This document shows, piece after piece, positions 51,301 through 64,000 of a stretch of DNA of 64,000 nt (positions are counted from its first letter, which is position 1; each line of letters begins with the position of its first letter). The translations under genes and the position numbers were made by a program. This stretch comes from Lagopus muta. Taxonomy: Eukaryota > Chordata > Aves > Galliformes > Phasianidae. The notes under the pieces are model-generated. The model saw only the letters and a list, made by a program, of their open reading frames with translations, was not told the DNA's origin and searched no databases. Location of the stretch: contig NC_064444.1 in assembly GCF_023343835.1 (NCBI RefSeq), positions 10,097,219-10,161,218 on the forward strand, written 5' to 3'.

Positions 51301-52494
51301 GGCCTTGCAAAGCCATTTCATGTGAGGGTGCCTACACCAGAAACATTATTGAAATTGACCAACTGCTTCCTCCAGGAAGGAAAAGGAAGGGAAATTAATC
51401 ATTGCATGGAATAAAAAAAGTATTCTTCAAAAAAGCATCTACCAGAGACTGCTGTAGAATGGATCTTCAGGCAAAATTCCTACTTAAAGCTTATGTAGAT
51501 TTTATGCCCTGTGATGTTTGCTATGGAACAATGTTTTATTCTAAAAGGATGAACTTTTCTGCTGTAGGCATGCAAGTATTGTTGTAACAGCCTGTGCATC
51601 ATCCTTAAATCAAGTTTGCCCAATGTTTCCCATTAAAACACTGATTCCAGTTTGTAAGTTCATGAAGTTTTTCAGTGTTTGTACTAAAATGTTTTAGATG
51701 TTACTGAGAGGTAGATCAAAGGAAATGTATTATTGACTGATGTTCAAATAGTCCTGCATTTTTTGGATGCATGACTAAAATGTAGTGCATATTCATACAA
51801 AGCAACCTGAGAAAACAAAGAAGAATTCACAGCACTTAAAATAGGCTTCATATTTATGCAGTAGAATTCAGGTAAGTTTAAGTGTGTGTAAATAACTCTT
51901 TACTATTTTTGAGAAGTACAGCATTGTGTGTCACAGAGGAGCTCCTGTGAAATTTCTTCTTTTGCACACTTATCCTGCTTATGTATTCTGTAAGACAACT
52001 TCATGCTTTACAGAAATCAGCTGTCAGCTTCAATGGTTAGGCAAGCGTAGTAGATTTTAGAAATACGGAAATGGAAGCAGGAAAATTCCTGATTTTAGAG
52101 AGCTTGCTGGAAGAATCATTTGCCTTAGTTAGATTCAAAAATCAGAGATTCCTGGCTCTCTTCTGAATTAATTTTAGTCATGTTCCATAAGTTTTTGGTT
52201 TTTTTTTTTTAGAGTGTCTTCTCTAAGACTTGTGAGTAAAGTTCTAGATACCTCTTCAGAAGTTTAATCAGCTATTAGTTTTAAATATCTTATTCGTGGT
52301 GGACTTTTTACTTTTTCACTGGGTGTAGGTGAGGAGAGTCAAAGAAAGATGTAAATACTGAAGTCTCCAATAACCATGTTTCCCGTTTTTCTTCTGAAGT
52401 AATGTTTAGAAGCTATTTTTGAAGAACTGAAATAGTTTGTTTTTTTTTCTTTTACGTGATAGAATGTGAGGATAATGGACTCAGTTTGTGCTGG
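42379..52494. other. Gene-poor DNA; possible conserved regulatory segments
   Basis: About 10 kb with no gene or transposon recognised. Segments of less biased composition with homeodomain-, SOX- or TCF-like words (about 44160-44440, 45330-45600, 47690-47880) look more like constrained non-coding DNA than the surroundings, but this is impression only. Confidence 0.5.
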
Positions 52495-52717
52495 TGGTTT
52501 AGACTGGGGATCAGAAAGAATTCCCTCTTGGAGAGGTGGCTGGCGTTGGTACAGGCTACCTTGGGAACTGGTGGAGTTGCCATTCCTGGAGATGTTTAAG
52601 AGATGTGCAGAAGTGACACTAGGGGAGGTGGCTCAGTGACGGGTCCTGGTAGGCCAGGTTGATGGTTCAACTTGGTGATGTTGAAGGTCTTTTCTAACCT
52701 AGATAATTCTATCATCT
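52495..52717 (+). mobile_element. CR1 LINE 3' fragment
   Basis: Sequence reading AGAAAGAATTCCCTC, then GGTGGAGTTGCCATTCCTGG, then GAAGGTCTTTTCTAACC and a terminal ATTCTATCA follows the CR1 3' UTR layout on the plus strand. It is diverged, with no coding part retained. Confidence 0.85.
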
Positions 52718-55700
52718 TATTTTCTGTAAGATGTCCACCTTGACCAGCTTGTACTGCAGGATCCTATCTCATTTCTTGAAGTGAGGACGTTGAGTTGTTT
52801 CTGCATTCAACTTTCTGTTAAAACAAATCTGATATCATTAGGGTGGCGTAGTAATTAATAACCTTTGTTTTCTGTTTCTTGAACGTATCTGATAACTTTA
52901 AAGGATATTTTAATCTAAAATCAAGTGGTAGAAAGATAAGAGCTTGTGTTGTTACAGACATGTTTGCTGCTGAGACTGACCATTAAGGGGCTTAGTTATT
53001 TTAAATGCACAGCTAATTAACATCTTTTTAAAAAAACCATTCTGATTCCTATCCTTCATATGATGGTTGTGAATTAGCGTTGTGTCGTTTGCTAAAATAT
53101 CAGGCGTTTTTATACATGTGGTATATTGAATGGCAAATACTTGATGTAAAGTCTGCAGTTTTACTCCATAACCAGATTGTAAAATATGAACTGAATTAAT
53201 CATAACTGCAAAGAGTAATGGCACATTTTCTCTTATTTTATCTTTACTGCCTTTCAGATCATGGTTTAAAACCTTCTACATCTGGTGCACAGAATGAAGC
53301 AGCAGCTTTGGTAGTGGATAGCAAGAGGCAAAGGTCAAACCAGAGGCTGCACAAATATTGTGCACTGGATTTATTGTTTTAATTAAGAGTGTGGCAGTTC
53401 ATCATAAACTGTTTATGGTGTTTTTGCACAGTGCAGCATTTTGAAATCAGCTGTTTTAATGAAAACATAATGTCATATCTGTCAAAGTTCTAAATATTTT
53501 GAAAGTGAAATATAGAAACAAGAACTTTAATTCTAGGTTTACTGGGATTAGCTCTTGGAATTGTTTTAAAATCCCTTACGTATCATATCACAGGTAGCAT
53601 AGTTCTATCTTAGAAAGTAAGTAGAAGCTACCGTATGGATCTTGTTGTTTAATTGTGAAAATGCACACAGAGGGTTAGTTAACGTATCGAAAGAAAAGCT
53701 GCCTTGTCCTAGAATGCCAAGGTTAAAACATAAACAGAAATAACCGATAGCATCCTTATTCATAGGTAGAATGTAAATGCTTTATCCTGATGGTGTTTAA
53801 AAAACAACTGAAAAAACCCAAAACTAACCTAAAAACTGATGCATCCTTAAATCTGCGGAGGAAGAAATACGCTGCGGGTAATATGATGCTGTGATGTATT
53901 AGCATCAGGGTCTTTGTAACTAATTATTTACAAGACTTAATGTCTTTCTGTGGACTTAAAAGGCTGAGCAGTTTGTAGTCTAGCACTTGTCTGCTATTGT
54001 TATGTATTCATGTAGATATGTAAGGCAATTTTGCTTACATTTTTTGTATAGTCTGTGAAATATTCATATAATCTGAAAATTGTATTTTTGTAGTAGTCTC
54101 CTTGGAAAATAGAAATTAAGTCTGTCATTAGATGCTAGGCCACAGTAGTTGACTGAGCAGGGTAATGTATGTTACATTTTGTGCTATACTTGGTCAAGTT
54201 TCATATATATCGTATTCCACATTATTTTATTAAATTTAATATCTGCACTTCCTATTACCAGACATGCCTCTCATTCAAAGCACAGAGGCACAGTTCTCTA
54301 ATCAGAAGTGACAAGCTATATACTTTCTTTCAGCCATTATTCGGTAGCCTAGAGCAAGGAGCTCTGTTTCCTTGAAAATGTTTTGAATTGGGTTATTTTT
54401 ATTGAAGTATTAAAGTAATTCTTCAGATTTTAGGCTATTATTTAAGCACTTTTGGGAGAATGCAATAACCTCTGGATTCTATATAGCCTTTGTTATGTTA
54501 ACAATTGTAGCTGCTGAATGTATCTTTTTAATGCTTGTTATGTAAGTGTCTGGGAAAAAATCATTTGACGAATAGAAACTAACAATATTTAGGAAATAAA
54601 CAGGATTAGTAGGCTAAATTAGTTTACTATTGAAGTATGATATTAAAGTGACTCACTATTTAAATAAACCAATAGATTCTAGTCACCACACCTTCGCTGG
54701 CAAATTTACATGATAAACTGTCCAATTATTTATTATAATATAAAGTTCATATTTGGCAGGTTAATTCTTAAGGAGTCTGAAAGCAGTATCTTCGTATCAT
54801 GTGGCAATCTAATACCCGTGGTGATGCTGGTTGAAGCTCTCTACAAAGCCTTCTAATATTTAGTTTTGCTGCGTGTCTTTCTTTAAAATGACTCTGGAAT
54901 TTTTGCAAATCTTGTACCACTTCCTTTTTCCGTTAAGTTAAGCAGGTGTGTAAGTGTCAAAACAGTATGGTAGATTTAGCATAAAAGAAAGAAAGCAGTT
55001 GTCCCAAACCTCAAAGGTATGATACCTCTGTACCTCCTTTACAATAGTATAATCAGAGTGAAACTCAGAGTGAAGCAGCTTTGTTGTGGGATATAGCCCT
55101 TTGGGGTACAGATTGTTTTCTGAAAGGGGATCTTAATGCATCAAACATTGCCAGTTTTTCTTCTGTGACTTCTCTGTGTATCAGTGGGGGGAGATGTGTG
55201 AAGCACAATAGGAAAGCCACCAATATTTATTAAAATTGGGTGAACAACATGAAGAGTTGCAAATAGTGTTGTTGGGATATCTCCTTGACTTCAAAATAAA
55301 CACTGGCCTTTTGTTAAGTGGAGACAATGAGCCTAGTAAAATTCTGCAGTGGTGTTGATATGCACATGGGAAGGATAACACTGAGAAACTCACTTCCAAT
55401 GCTGGATAAGGATCTTATTGATGGAGAAGAGTGCTAATTCTTCTAGGCAAGTATCATGGGCACAATTCAAAGTGTTTTCCCAGAAACAATTTACAGCAAA
55501 TTTCTGCCAGTCATAAGCTTTATTTATATCTTGTTACTTACATAGTTTTATTTAAGTAGAAGCTGTACTAGGATCTGAGGTCTTTCTTTTGATAGAAGAT
55601 TTAATTGCTGCTGCTTAGTATGACCATGGAGCTACAAATCTCCTTTCTTTCTCAGTGTTCTGCACAACTTTGGTGTGTTTAAGAGCTCACTGGAAGCTAA

Positions 55701-58700
55701 CATAACTGACTGGCCAGAACTATCCTAAATCTAAACGCAGCTTTGTGTATGTGTTATCAGTTTCAAATTATCGAGTTATTTTGTTATTCAGATGAATAAA
55801 AGCATAGGAGATTTCACAGGCAATACGGACAGTGCTAAGCTAGGAAAGAGAAATAAGAAATGTACTGATGTGTATTTTATTGAGAAATTGGACAGTCTTT
55901 CAGTCCATGTGAGAAATATGTATGGTGACAATAGAGTGAAGTTCCGTTATGTTGCCAAGCACATTGGTTTTGTGAGTGGTTTTGATGAAGTAATTATGTG
56001 CATACAGTACTACTGGCTTTGCAAATGAGAACTGTATCGCATGCACAAATAGAGGGCTATTCTTTGGAAAATATTTTCCAGAATAGAATTCCAGAACTGC
56101 AGTTCTTCCAGTTGGATGGAATTGGAATTACAATTCAACTACACAACTATCTTTTTTTAAAACAAATTCATCACTAGTTTAAAAATAATAAACAATATTA
56201 AAGTGGTCTCTGAAATGAATGTTAAGGTAGCAAGTTCAGTAGGAACTGATGTGAACTAGAAAAGCATAAAAGCTGCCAGAGATAACCAAAACCTACTGGG
56301 AATAAAAGCATTTACTCTAATAATAACCAACACAATACAAAGAACAAAAATGTCAACAGAATAATAACATTATATGCCTAAAATGTTTAATAAGATCCCC
56401 AATATCCTGGCCCTTATTTGCTGTTTCAGGCATGAAATCAGGGTATGACCATGGTTTGCAACTTCACTAACACTAAAATTCTTCTAGGTACCCCATATTC
56501 ATGCAGCCACAGTCAGTTTACTCTTGCTTGGTACTTGTTAAGCAGAGGATAATATGTAATATTTAATGGTACAACAGTCTGTAAATTAGGTGATATGATA
56601 TGTAAATATTGCTAATAAGTAGTGAATGCTGACTCAGGATCTGCTTTGCACTCAGCAGCGTGCTTTTAAGGATATCATCTTACCTCTCCCAGAGAAATGG
56701 CTGTCAGAAATTGCTTTACAAAAGGAACATGAGGAAAAACTTTGCTGTTCCTATCCTGCAGAAGTATGGGCTGGTTTTAACCTGGTTTTATTCACTGTAT
56801 GTACTGATGTAGCCTGTTGGTTTTGACCTGGGAAGTATGCGTTGATATGTGGTATGTTGTGCAAAAAGTCAGGCTTTCTTGGGCCTTAAAAAATTGTGGA
56901 TCTTTTGCATGCATGCAGTTCTGTTACATCACCAAAGCATTTCATCTGATGTAATGCATCCTAGCTATATAGGAAGTTTTTAATTTCTAGGTCCTGAGTT
57001 GAAAAATAACACCTAAGTTCCTACAGAGAAAATGCATGCTGTCCTAAACCTGATTTAAAAAGGAAAACAGTATTATAGTCCTTCAGAACACCTTCAGAAC
57101 AGTTTCTGCTTCCTGAGATGCACGAATTTTCGCAATCTAGTGATCATTGGTACAACTTCATTTGGAGGAAAAAACCCTTCCATGATCAGTAATGGGGGTG
57201 TGAAGGTAGAAGTGAGAAGAGGCTACATAAGTGCAATCAGATGTCTAGAATTTTCCCCAAACCCAGAAAAATACAGAGAAAATGAAACACAGGTATTTGG
57301 AAACCTTCTGCTTAAAAGTGAATGGAAACAAAAATGAATGGTAAAAATTATCATATAGAAAGGAGAACACTGATGCTTTTTTCCTCTTAATTTTTTTTGA
57401 AATAAGTATCTATTTATTGTTGAATAATATTGGTAATTATTGTCTTTCTTAAACCATAATGACATTCATAGTAATTTAGCTGATGCATTATTAAAAATGT
57501 ACGATTAACAATCTTACTGAAAAGCCATAGTTAGAGAGGCCAATTTCTGTAGTCTTAAAGACAAAACAAAACAAACATAAAACCACCAAAAACAACAAAC
57601 CAGAAAAACAACTGAACAACAAAAACCCCACCTTTATTTAATAATCTGCAGTAATGTAAAATGAATAGAAAAATCTGGAGATATATTAAGATATATGTAT
57701 GTATATTGGGCATTAGTGCTATGTACAAAATATATTGGGAAAGTGTTTCAAAATATTTCAAACATTGTTGACCTTTGTTATATAATACCAAGCTCAGGGA
57801 AATACATTTGCATAGATTTAGTAATATATTGTAAATAACTACATAGGGCAGTGCACATTTTTCCTTAAGATGCAGCATTATAAGCAAGACATTAAATTAT
57901 GCCTATCAGACAAAGCAGCAGAATCTCAACATTTTTTTTTATTGCACGTTCTATTGGGAAGACATCTCAGCTTCTAAAAAGCACATGCATTAACTGCCTG
58001 ATTCATGTGGTGACATGTGGCATATCCAAATGTGTTATGGATCTCCCAGGAATAAAAACAACATAGCAAAATCATCACCTTGGGATGTTCATTGAGTGAA
58101 TATTTTACAGACATACTCCTTTTATATTTATATAATAATTTAGTGTTATGACAATTTTTTTAGCAGTGTTGGCAGTTTTTCTTTTTTATAATGGTATTAT
58201 ATTTGTGAGCCTATTAAGTGCACATGGGCTAAACTACAGAAAAAAGTATTTTTCATAATTCCTTAGGGTGCTTGTAGCAAAAGAACCATATTGGTATAGA
58301 AAAATGTTAATAAAAGGTCAAGCAGAACTTTCCAATGTTTATCATGGTAGCAACAGAAACTGGGGCTTTTTGGAATTGTATACAGAAGAAGCAGATTTAT
58401 GGAGTGTATAGAGAAAGAACTCTACCTACTGTACTTTGTACTCGAACTCTTTATTTTAAGACACATTTAACAGTTTTAACAGCAATTAAAGTAATTCATT
58501 TTATATCATTTTGGCCTTGTAAATATCTGTACGTTGGTGTGAAATTACATGAAGAGAGCTGAAGAAGTGTTCTTTTGCTGCCTTGCAGCTCTTGCTGTGT
58601 CCTCCAGAACTGTGTGTTAATGCTGACAGCCATGCAGTCACCTGTGCTCTTCCGGACTGCCGGCATTCATAATGGAAGCGATGTTTTTGGTAGGCTGAAT

Positions 58701-58765
58701 TCATGTACAACAGATAAAGAAATACTGGTTCATTAATGAAGGCAATTTGCTTTGGTGTATCATAA
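52718..58765. other. Gene-poor DNA
   Basis: No gene recognised. The longest clean frame of ordinary composition is 55792-56028 (78 codons), with no homology I know. A 12-bp palindrome GAACTGCAGTTC lies near 56095-56106. Confidence 0.55.
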
Positions 58766-58791
58766 TAGGTTGCTCTGAAAGTAATGCCTCC
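58766..58791 (+). mobile_element. Orphan Galluhop/Mariner1-like terminal repeat fragment
   Basis: TAGGTTGCTCTGAAAGTAAT then GCCTCC matches the terminal repeat of the element at 41801 and is closer to the family sequence I remember than that copy is. The sequence to its right does not continue into the element, so only the terminus is left. Confidence 0.6.
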
Positions 58792-60669
58792 GAGTAGTTG
58801 GTGCCAGCCTAGCTACTGTTTAGTGACTCTTAGGTCTCCCAGGGTCACGTAAGAGTCTGCACTCACAGAGCTGATAATTCTTATGGTGTCTTGTGCTTTT
58901 AGCTTGCAGAGATGCTTGATTTGTTTAATTATAGAATAGATTTGTCTGTTTTGAGTGTGCAGCTTATAAAATGCTTTTCCCTGATAGTCAACAAACTATA
59001 AGTAGGGAAAAAACCAACAAGTAATGCCTGTATTTTCTCTCTGGCTGACTGAATGGTTCAAGTTTGTTAAATATTTCCCTTGGTTTTCCTTTAGATGGAC
59101 TAAGTGTCTGGCCTTGCACTCCTGAAGTCTGAAATTTTTAAAGGCATATAAGGACTAGCTTTGAGAATAGTTATGGCATGTATCCTTTCTCTCGTTCACT
59201 GTGAGATTACAGCTCATGGGTTATTATTAATTTAGCAGTGACAGTAGTAACTAAACTCATACTCTGCTTCTTTGTGCATTAATTTGCTGGAGTGTCTATC
59301 TGCAAACAAATCTATTTTTTTTTCACTGTCTTCCTAATGACAAGAGCAGGCCATAAAATTTCGTATAATGCTAATGAATGAGTATTGTCACACCTGTTAA
59401 CTGGAGTCAGATTAATTTCTACATAGACTTGTTTCTGATCAACTCAGAAGATACGAATGATCTATGAATGACAATGCAGGCATCTTCAGCCCCAGTACTG
59501 TGATACTATTTTCAACTCCATCTACTTCAACAGATAAGAGAACTCTGCTAGGTGCATGTAAAATTATATGCATAGCACGTAAATGATACTAAGAATTTTT
59601 AATTAAATACTTCTTCAGAAAATTCAGAAATCACTGTCTGACTGCTTTGTAAATTTTTCTCTGGTAATATTTTATGCTTTAATTGTATGCAAGTTACAAC
59701 CCCATTATATTGCAGATTAAAACACAGACCAATACTGCATTTCCTCAAAATAAAAATGTGTTTTCTGTGCAAAAGTGTAGATAAAGGCTATTTTCTTGAA
59801 ATTGATCCAAGCTGGCTCCGCAGGAACAGAAGCATGAGCATCCAAAGTAGCTGTAACAGCAGGAAATTCACTTTTCATTGCCATTTTGTTGTATCCCTTG
59901 TGAGAAGGGTTGAAAATAGTGCAGGGAAACTACAGGAAATCTATATCAAATTTTCTTAGAGATCCATCTTATTGTTTAGCAATTTTACATTGTATTGTAT
60001 TAGCACTACATTTAGTATTTCTTTTTTGGCAAAGGCAGTAATGGTGATTTTTCCATTATGGAAGTGATCTTAAGGATTAACCATGTATTAATGAATTGCA
60101 ATTGATATTGTGAAAATAAGGTGCACAAAATATGTAATCAGTACCAGGTTGTTGTTTTTTTTTTTTATGGTGAGGGAGTGAGGAGGGAAGGCCTATGTTG
60201 AGCATCACAAGGCTTCCCTGAACGGTTCTGTGCAGTGAAGTTGTGATGTTTTCCACATGCATAGAAGTCTTTATTTAGTAGGTACACTTTATAGTATCTA
60301 GTGTGGTGGTGAAATAAGTTAAGCTGCACAAAACTCATAGTGTGAAGACTAGATGTACTGAACATAGGTACTACATAAAGCATTGCAATTCCTATGACTT
60401 GGGTGAATAGCAACTGCTGTAGCTTTAGATGTGCTGCACAGATAGAGATTGGTAATCAAATTTACCTACTGAAGACTAAAAACCTTAATTGACAGTTCCA
60501 TTTTTAATTCTCAAACATCTGAATTCTGCATTAGGTAGTAGTAACTCTGCATACTATGGATCCCAGCAAGGAGGGATAACCCAGTAGTGTGGAGGCATGG
60601 CACAAAGCCTAAATTAATAAGCTCTGTCAGGCTCGTTAGGCTGAGCCCTGTGCTGCCCCTGCCAAAGCG
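58792..60669. other. Gene-poor DNA
   Basis: No gene or repeat family recognised. Confidence 0.55.
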
Positions 60670-60840
60670 GGCAGCTGGGCGAGGAGGGAGGCAGCAGTGG
60701 GGGGTCAGGAACAAAGGAGGAGATGGCAGCAGGCAGAGGCAAGGAGCAGCATGGTGAGCTGGAGGAAAGAAGAGGAAGGGGGTGGCTGGAAAGGAAGCAG
60801 GTCATGAGGGAAAGAGGAAAGTGGTGGTAGTGGAATTCAA
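60670..60840. other. Purine-rich strand-asymmetric patch
   Basis: The plus strand is mostly G and A over about 170 bp (runs such as GAGGAGGGAGG and GAAAGAAGAGGAAGGGGG), with raised G+C relative to its flanks. It could form triplex or R-loop structures, or be part of a non-coding transcript; no coding content is convincing. Confidence 0.6.
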
Positions 60841-61549
60841 TCCAAAAAGAATTCTTGAGGCCGATGATCTGTTTCATTCAACGTGCAGTTTGAGACCTCA
60901 GATGAGTTGCTTCTCACCTATAAGAGTTACTTTCATAAAGTTGAACTCTGGGGCTTTTTACATCTAGAATTGGTCTTTCATCGTTGCCATGTGTATGTCC
61001 TGTGTCTTTTTTTTTTTTTTTGCTGTTAACTCTTTTGCTTCGTATGTAAACAGGACAACATGTAACCCCTCTCTTAGCTCTCTCACAGCTAATCTGTGCG
61101 CTGTAGCTTACTACCCAAACAGGCTATGTCTGTGGGGGAACAACGGTGGGTTACTGCGTGCACCTTCCTATCTCTTGCTTTACGTAAAAGCTCTAAAGCT
61201 ATTCACCCTGCCTTGTGGGAGCAGCTGGTGAGAGTAGAAAGGAGAGGTTTTACAACAAGGGCAAGGCTGCTGAAGGTGCATGTTACTGGGTCTTTTAAGC
61301 TGTGTGAATGGTCAGAAAATTCCAATTTTGACACAATTATTCAAGGCTTTCTAGTAATTGTCTTCTGTAGCTCATCTTCAGTCTGCCATGGAGCTAATCT
61401 AAAGACAGCACATTTGGAAACAAGGCCTGGCAGAATGGCTATTAAGGTTCAGTCTTGCCCTCCAGTGGATCCTTGGTGGCTTGCTTTCTTGCCCGTAATA
61501 GGAAGTGAGTTTTTTGTGGCGTATCTGCCTATCTTTAAAGTTTTGCCTG

Positions 61550-61582
<33 letters not shown>

Positions 61583-62279
61583 ACAGAATATCAACCTTAA
61601 TCAAAGAATTCTGTTCGTTTTGCTTTACAGAGGTCTGCATTTTCTTCCCTTGTCTAGATGCTCCCATTTTAATTTTGAATGCGTAGGTTTGCTCACATCG
61701 TTTATTGGCGGCTGCCTTGTTGGAAATATCTAATATGTTCTACAAGCTTGAAATTTAAAAAGGGGTGCAGAAATAGGTTTGAGAGCTTTTCAGTACACTA
61801 CGTAAGATCTTTCTAAAATTCTCTCTTCCTCACCCTCTGTTTTTTAATAAAAAGTTCTACTGGTATCATGAATGGGAATGTTAAGATATTTTGTCATAAA
61901 AGTAAACGGAATAGTGGATAATGGAAAAAAAAAAAGGAATATTAAAAAAAAATAATTTTAATATGTATTCAGATTTCCAAGATTCCCATGTAGGTTTTCC
62001 AGCTGACGCAGTGTGCAGTTTGCAGCACCATCCGCGCCTGTTTTGTTGGCTCTTTTTTATATTGAGATCACAGGGTGGCACAGCAGTGTGCTCTGTAACG
62101 TGAACGTGGTCAGACGCACAACATGTAATCGGTTCTCCAAGTTACAAGACGCTGACCCGGTTCTGCCTGTTGTATTTTATGCTACTTCTCGTGACGCTTG
62201 TGCTGCTATACTTCACAACAATATTACTTAATAGGAGTTAACTGCATCAATGAAACTTTGAGAACAGTTCTAAAATTTG
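60841..62279. other. Gene-poor DNA with T/A homopolymer junction
   Basis: No gene recognised. A run of 25 T (61551-61575) is followed directly by 8 A. From about 61990 onward CpG frequency rises toward the island on the right. Confidence 0.55.
61551..61583. repeat. T25-A8 homopolymer junction
   Basis: 25 T then 8 A without interruption on the plus strand. Confidence 0.95.
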
Positions 62280-62545
62280 CCGACCAACTCCTCAAGGCGT
62301 TTTGCAATACGTCGAACCATTGCACGAGCTCGCTGAGTTCACCGCTCCTCAGGACGTCAGTGGAGCTCTCGCCTCGCCTCGTCAGGGCCCCGCACTGCGC
62401 GTTCCTCCCGCGCCCCGTCCTGGCGGCTCCGCACAGCGGCGCGGGGCGGGCAGCGGCGTTGCAGTGCCGGGCGCCACCTGCGGGCGGCAGCAGAGTCCCA
62501 TGCAGCCGCGGCGCGCTGCCGTGAGGCCGGGCTGACCTTTGTCGG
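62280..62545. promoter_or_regulatory. Orphan CpG island in the gene desert
   Basis: Dense CpG and high G+C over about 250 bp, with a shoulder of raised CpG from about 61990. A CTCF-like motif (CCACCTGCGGGCGG, 62474-62487) matches the common core at about 12 of 14 positions. No coding gene starts here that I can recognise; overlapping frames in both directions are compositional. It may be a promoter of a long non-coding RNA or a developmental regulatory island related to the next gene to the right, expected to be TSHZ3. Confidence 0.5.
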
Positions 62546-64000
62546 GCTCAATAGCCTTTCATTTATCACCGATCGCAGGAGTGGAATGAACATATTTACT
62601 TGTGTTTTACTTTCCGCTTATAATATCCAGTGGCATGGGAGGAAAATGAAAACAATTGTTCATATGGGAAATTTATGTGCTTCATCTGGCTGTATGATTT
62701 CCACAGTTGTACCAGTGCCACTTAGGGACTGGTATTGCATTTTACATCTTTAGGCTACAACAAAGTAGCTTTTCTGTCTGCCGCGAAGCCTCTAATGATG
62801 CTCGTCTTGCTGTGTTTTTGTAGTACCGCGTTTCATTTGAGTAACAGACTTTTTTAGCTCTTAGCTTAACGAAAGCCTTTCTTCCGATGCAGAAAACATT
62901 TTTGTTTTAAGGATGTTTTCCCTTTATCCTTAGTGGATGGCGGACTGATTTCTGATCTCGCCTGGTGCCAATCCGAGCCAGGACCTGAGCTGGCCTTACT
63001 CCGGTTCCCGACCTGTAGGTGAAATCATTCCCGTCCATTGTGCAAAGTGCTTGTGAATTCACTGCCACCACAGACTTGACACTGTGCTCACGCTGTTCTC
63101 TTCTGTGCTTTCCTTATTCAAGTAGTCCCATTAAAATCGATGGGATTATTCATGTAAATAAGGCAAGTGAGAGCCGGGCTTTAATTTGGTTTTTGTTTTT
63201 TTTTTTTTTGTTTTGGTTTTTTTTTTGTTTCTTTAACTGTGACTTTGTTTTGATCATATATTGAAAGTTCCGTAATGTTGGAGCCTGGGTGATTTCTCTT
63301 TTATGAGAACCTTTATTCAGATTTGTGTTAGTTGAAAATTAGTACACATCGTGGCTTTTGTTTAAATCCACAAACACAAAATTTTCTGTTTTACAGTATT
63401 CTAGTTCTATTGAACTGCATTACAGTTTTGAAAACTACCATTTAATTAGATTAAAAAGTAAATTATTTCATCTTTGCAAATCCAAGTATGTATATCTTAG
63501 TGAATACTTACATATATATACATCTCATTCTAATCACAATTTAAGAAGTTTTTCTTTCATTACCTCCCATCTATGAGCAAATTCAGGTGGTTTATGTATT
63601 GTGAGCATCACTGTCCATAACCTCAGCACAGTGGGCATTTTTAGATGGAGTTTAAATAAAATGCAAAACCATTTCTTTAAATAATGGTACAGAGTGAGTA
63701 GATAGGACAAATAAGCATTATAGCACAGTATTTGGAATTGACATATTGCTGTAAAAATCATAAGTGCATGAATATATTTTTTTTATAATGCATTAATAAT
63801 AAGCGGTAATGCATTATAAGCATAGAAACACATGGCAATGTTTATCTGCAGATAAATTTCAGAGTTTCTGTAGGTATATATGTAACTTTGGTAATAAACA
63901 AATTATAACATACTGTGATCTGCTGGTGGATTTTATTATTATTTTTTTAGCTGCATACATTTCTAATGCGATTCCTCTTTATTTAATCTGCACCATTTAC
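62546..64000. other. Non-coding DNA right of the orphan island
   Basis: No gene recognised. The first 350 bp keep a balanced composition and look less decayed than the desert; from about 63180 there are T-rich microsatellites and AT-rich sequence to the window end. Confidence 0.55.

Noticed and set aside
55181..55399. Minus-strand small ORFs throughout the desert
   Set aside because: Typical chance lengths (60-100 codons) in AT-rich DNA without conserved motifs.
61096..61686. 196-codon plus-strand frame
   Set aside because: It runs through the T25-A8 homopolymer (poly-Phe), has no homology and lacks supporting signals.
24421..64000. Search for TSHZ3 coding exons
   Set aside because: No zinc-finger or homeodomain-like coding sequence was recognised; TSHZ3 must lie beyond the right edge.

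Overview
This is a stretch of bird genome, almost certainly from a galliform and best matched by chicken. It is AT-rich with isolated CpG islands. It carries CR1 retrotransposon copies ending in the ATTCTATG-type 3' terminus and a Galluhop/Mariner1-like deletion element, and its one complete gene has vertebrate intron-exon structure. The gene order (DPY19L3 beside ZNF507, same strand, then a long gene-poor stretch) matches the tetrapod block that leads toward TSHZ3; TSHZ3 itself is not in the window.

Left part (1-24.4 kb, genes on the minus strand). Positions 1 to about 2.4 kb hold the 5' end of DPY19L3: a CpG-island promoter (about 1.87-2.45 kb), a first intron, and the first coding exon (645-786, ATG at 751, 35 codons plus 2 nt). 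The rest of DPY19L3 lies off the left edge. From about 4.32 to 24.4 kb lies ZNF507, complete: a CpG-island promoter (about 23.6-24.4 kb), an intron, a 2.1-kb first coding exon (18763-20868), five further coding exons (17417-17522, 13235-13349, 10770-10874, 8235-8369, 7738-8101), and a 3' UTR of about 3.4 kb ending near an AATAAA at 4341-4346. All splice phases join without a break into a 976-residue protein with ten C2H2 zinc fingers. The two genes are head-to-tail, with roughly 1.9 kb between the ZNF507 poly(A) site and the DPY19L3 island.

Right part (24.4-64 kb). I find no protein-coding gene. It is AT-rich desert with a decayed CR1 (about 40.61-41.65 kb), a Galluhop-like element (41.80-42.38 kb), a smaller CR1 3' end (52.50-52.72 kb), a perfect 16-bp minisatellite (36.52-36.71 kb), and three compositionally unusual patches: a GC-rich patch with a perfect E2F palindrome (37.78-37.97 kb), a purine-rich patch (60.67-60.84 kb), and an orphan CpG island (about 62.28-62.54 kb). 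These are the best candidates for unannotated promoters or long-range regulatory DNA.

Nothing here looks like a new multi-gene system. The most interesting points are a repeated V-I-[Q/E]-K-L helix motif and a conserved RRRTNS-centred block in ZNF507 outside its zinc fingers, a promoter whose YY1-type elements point in opposite directions, a tandem pair of Pumilio sites in the ZNF507 3' UTR, and the two orphan GC-rich patches in the desert.
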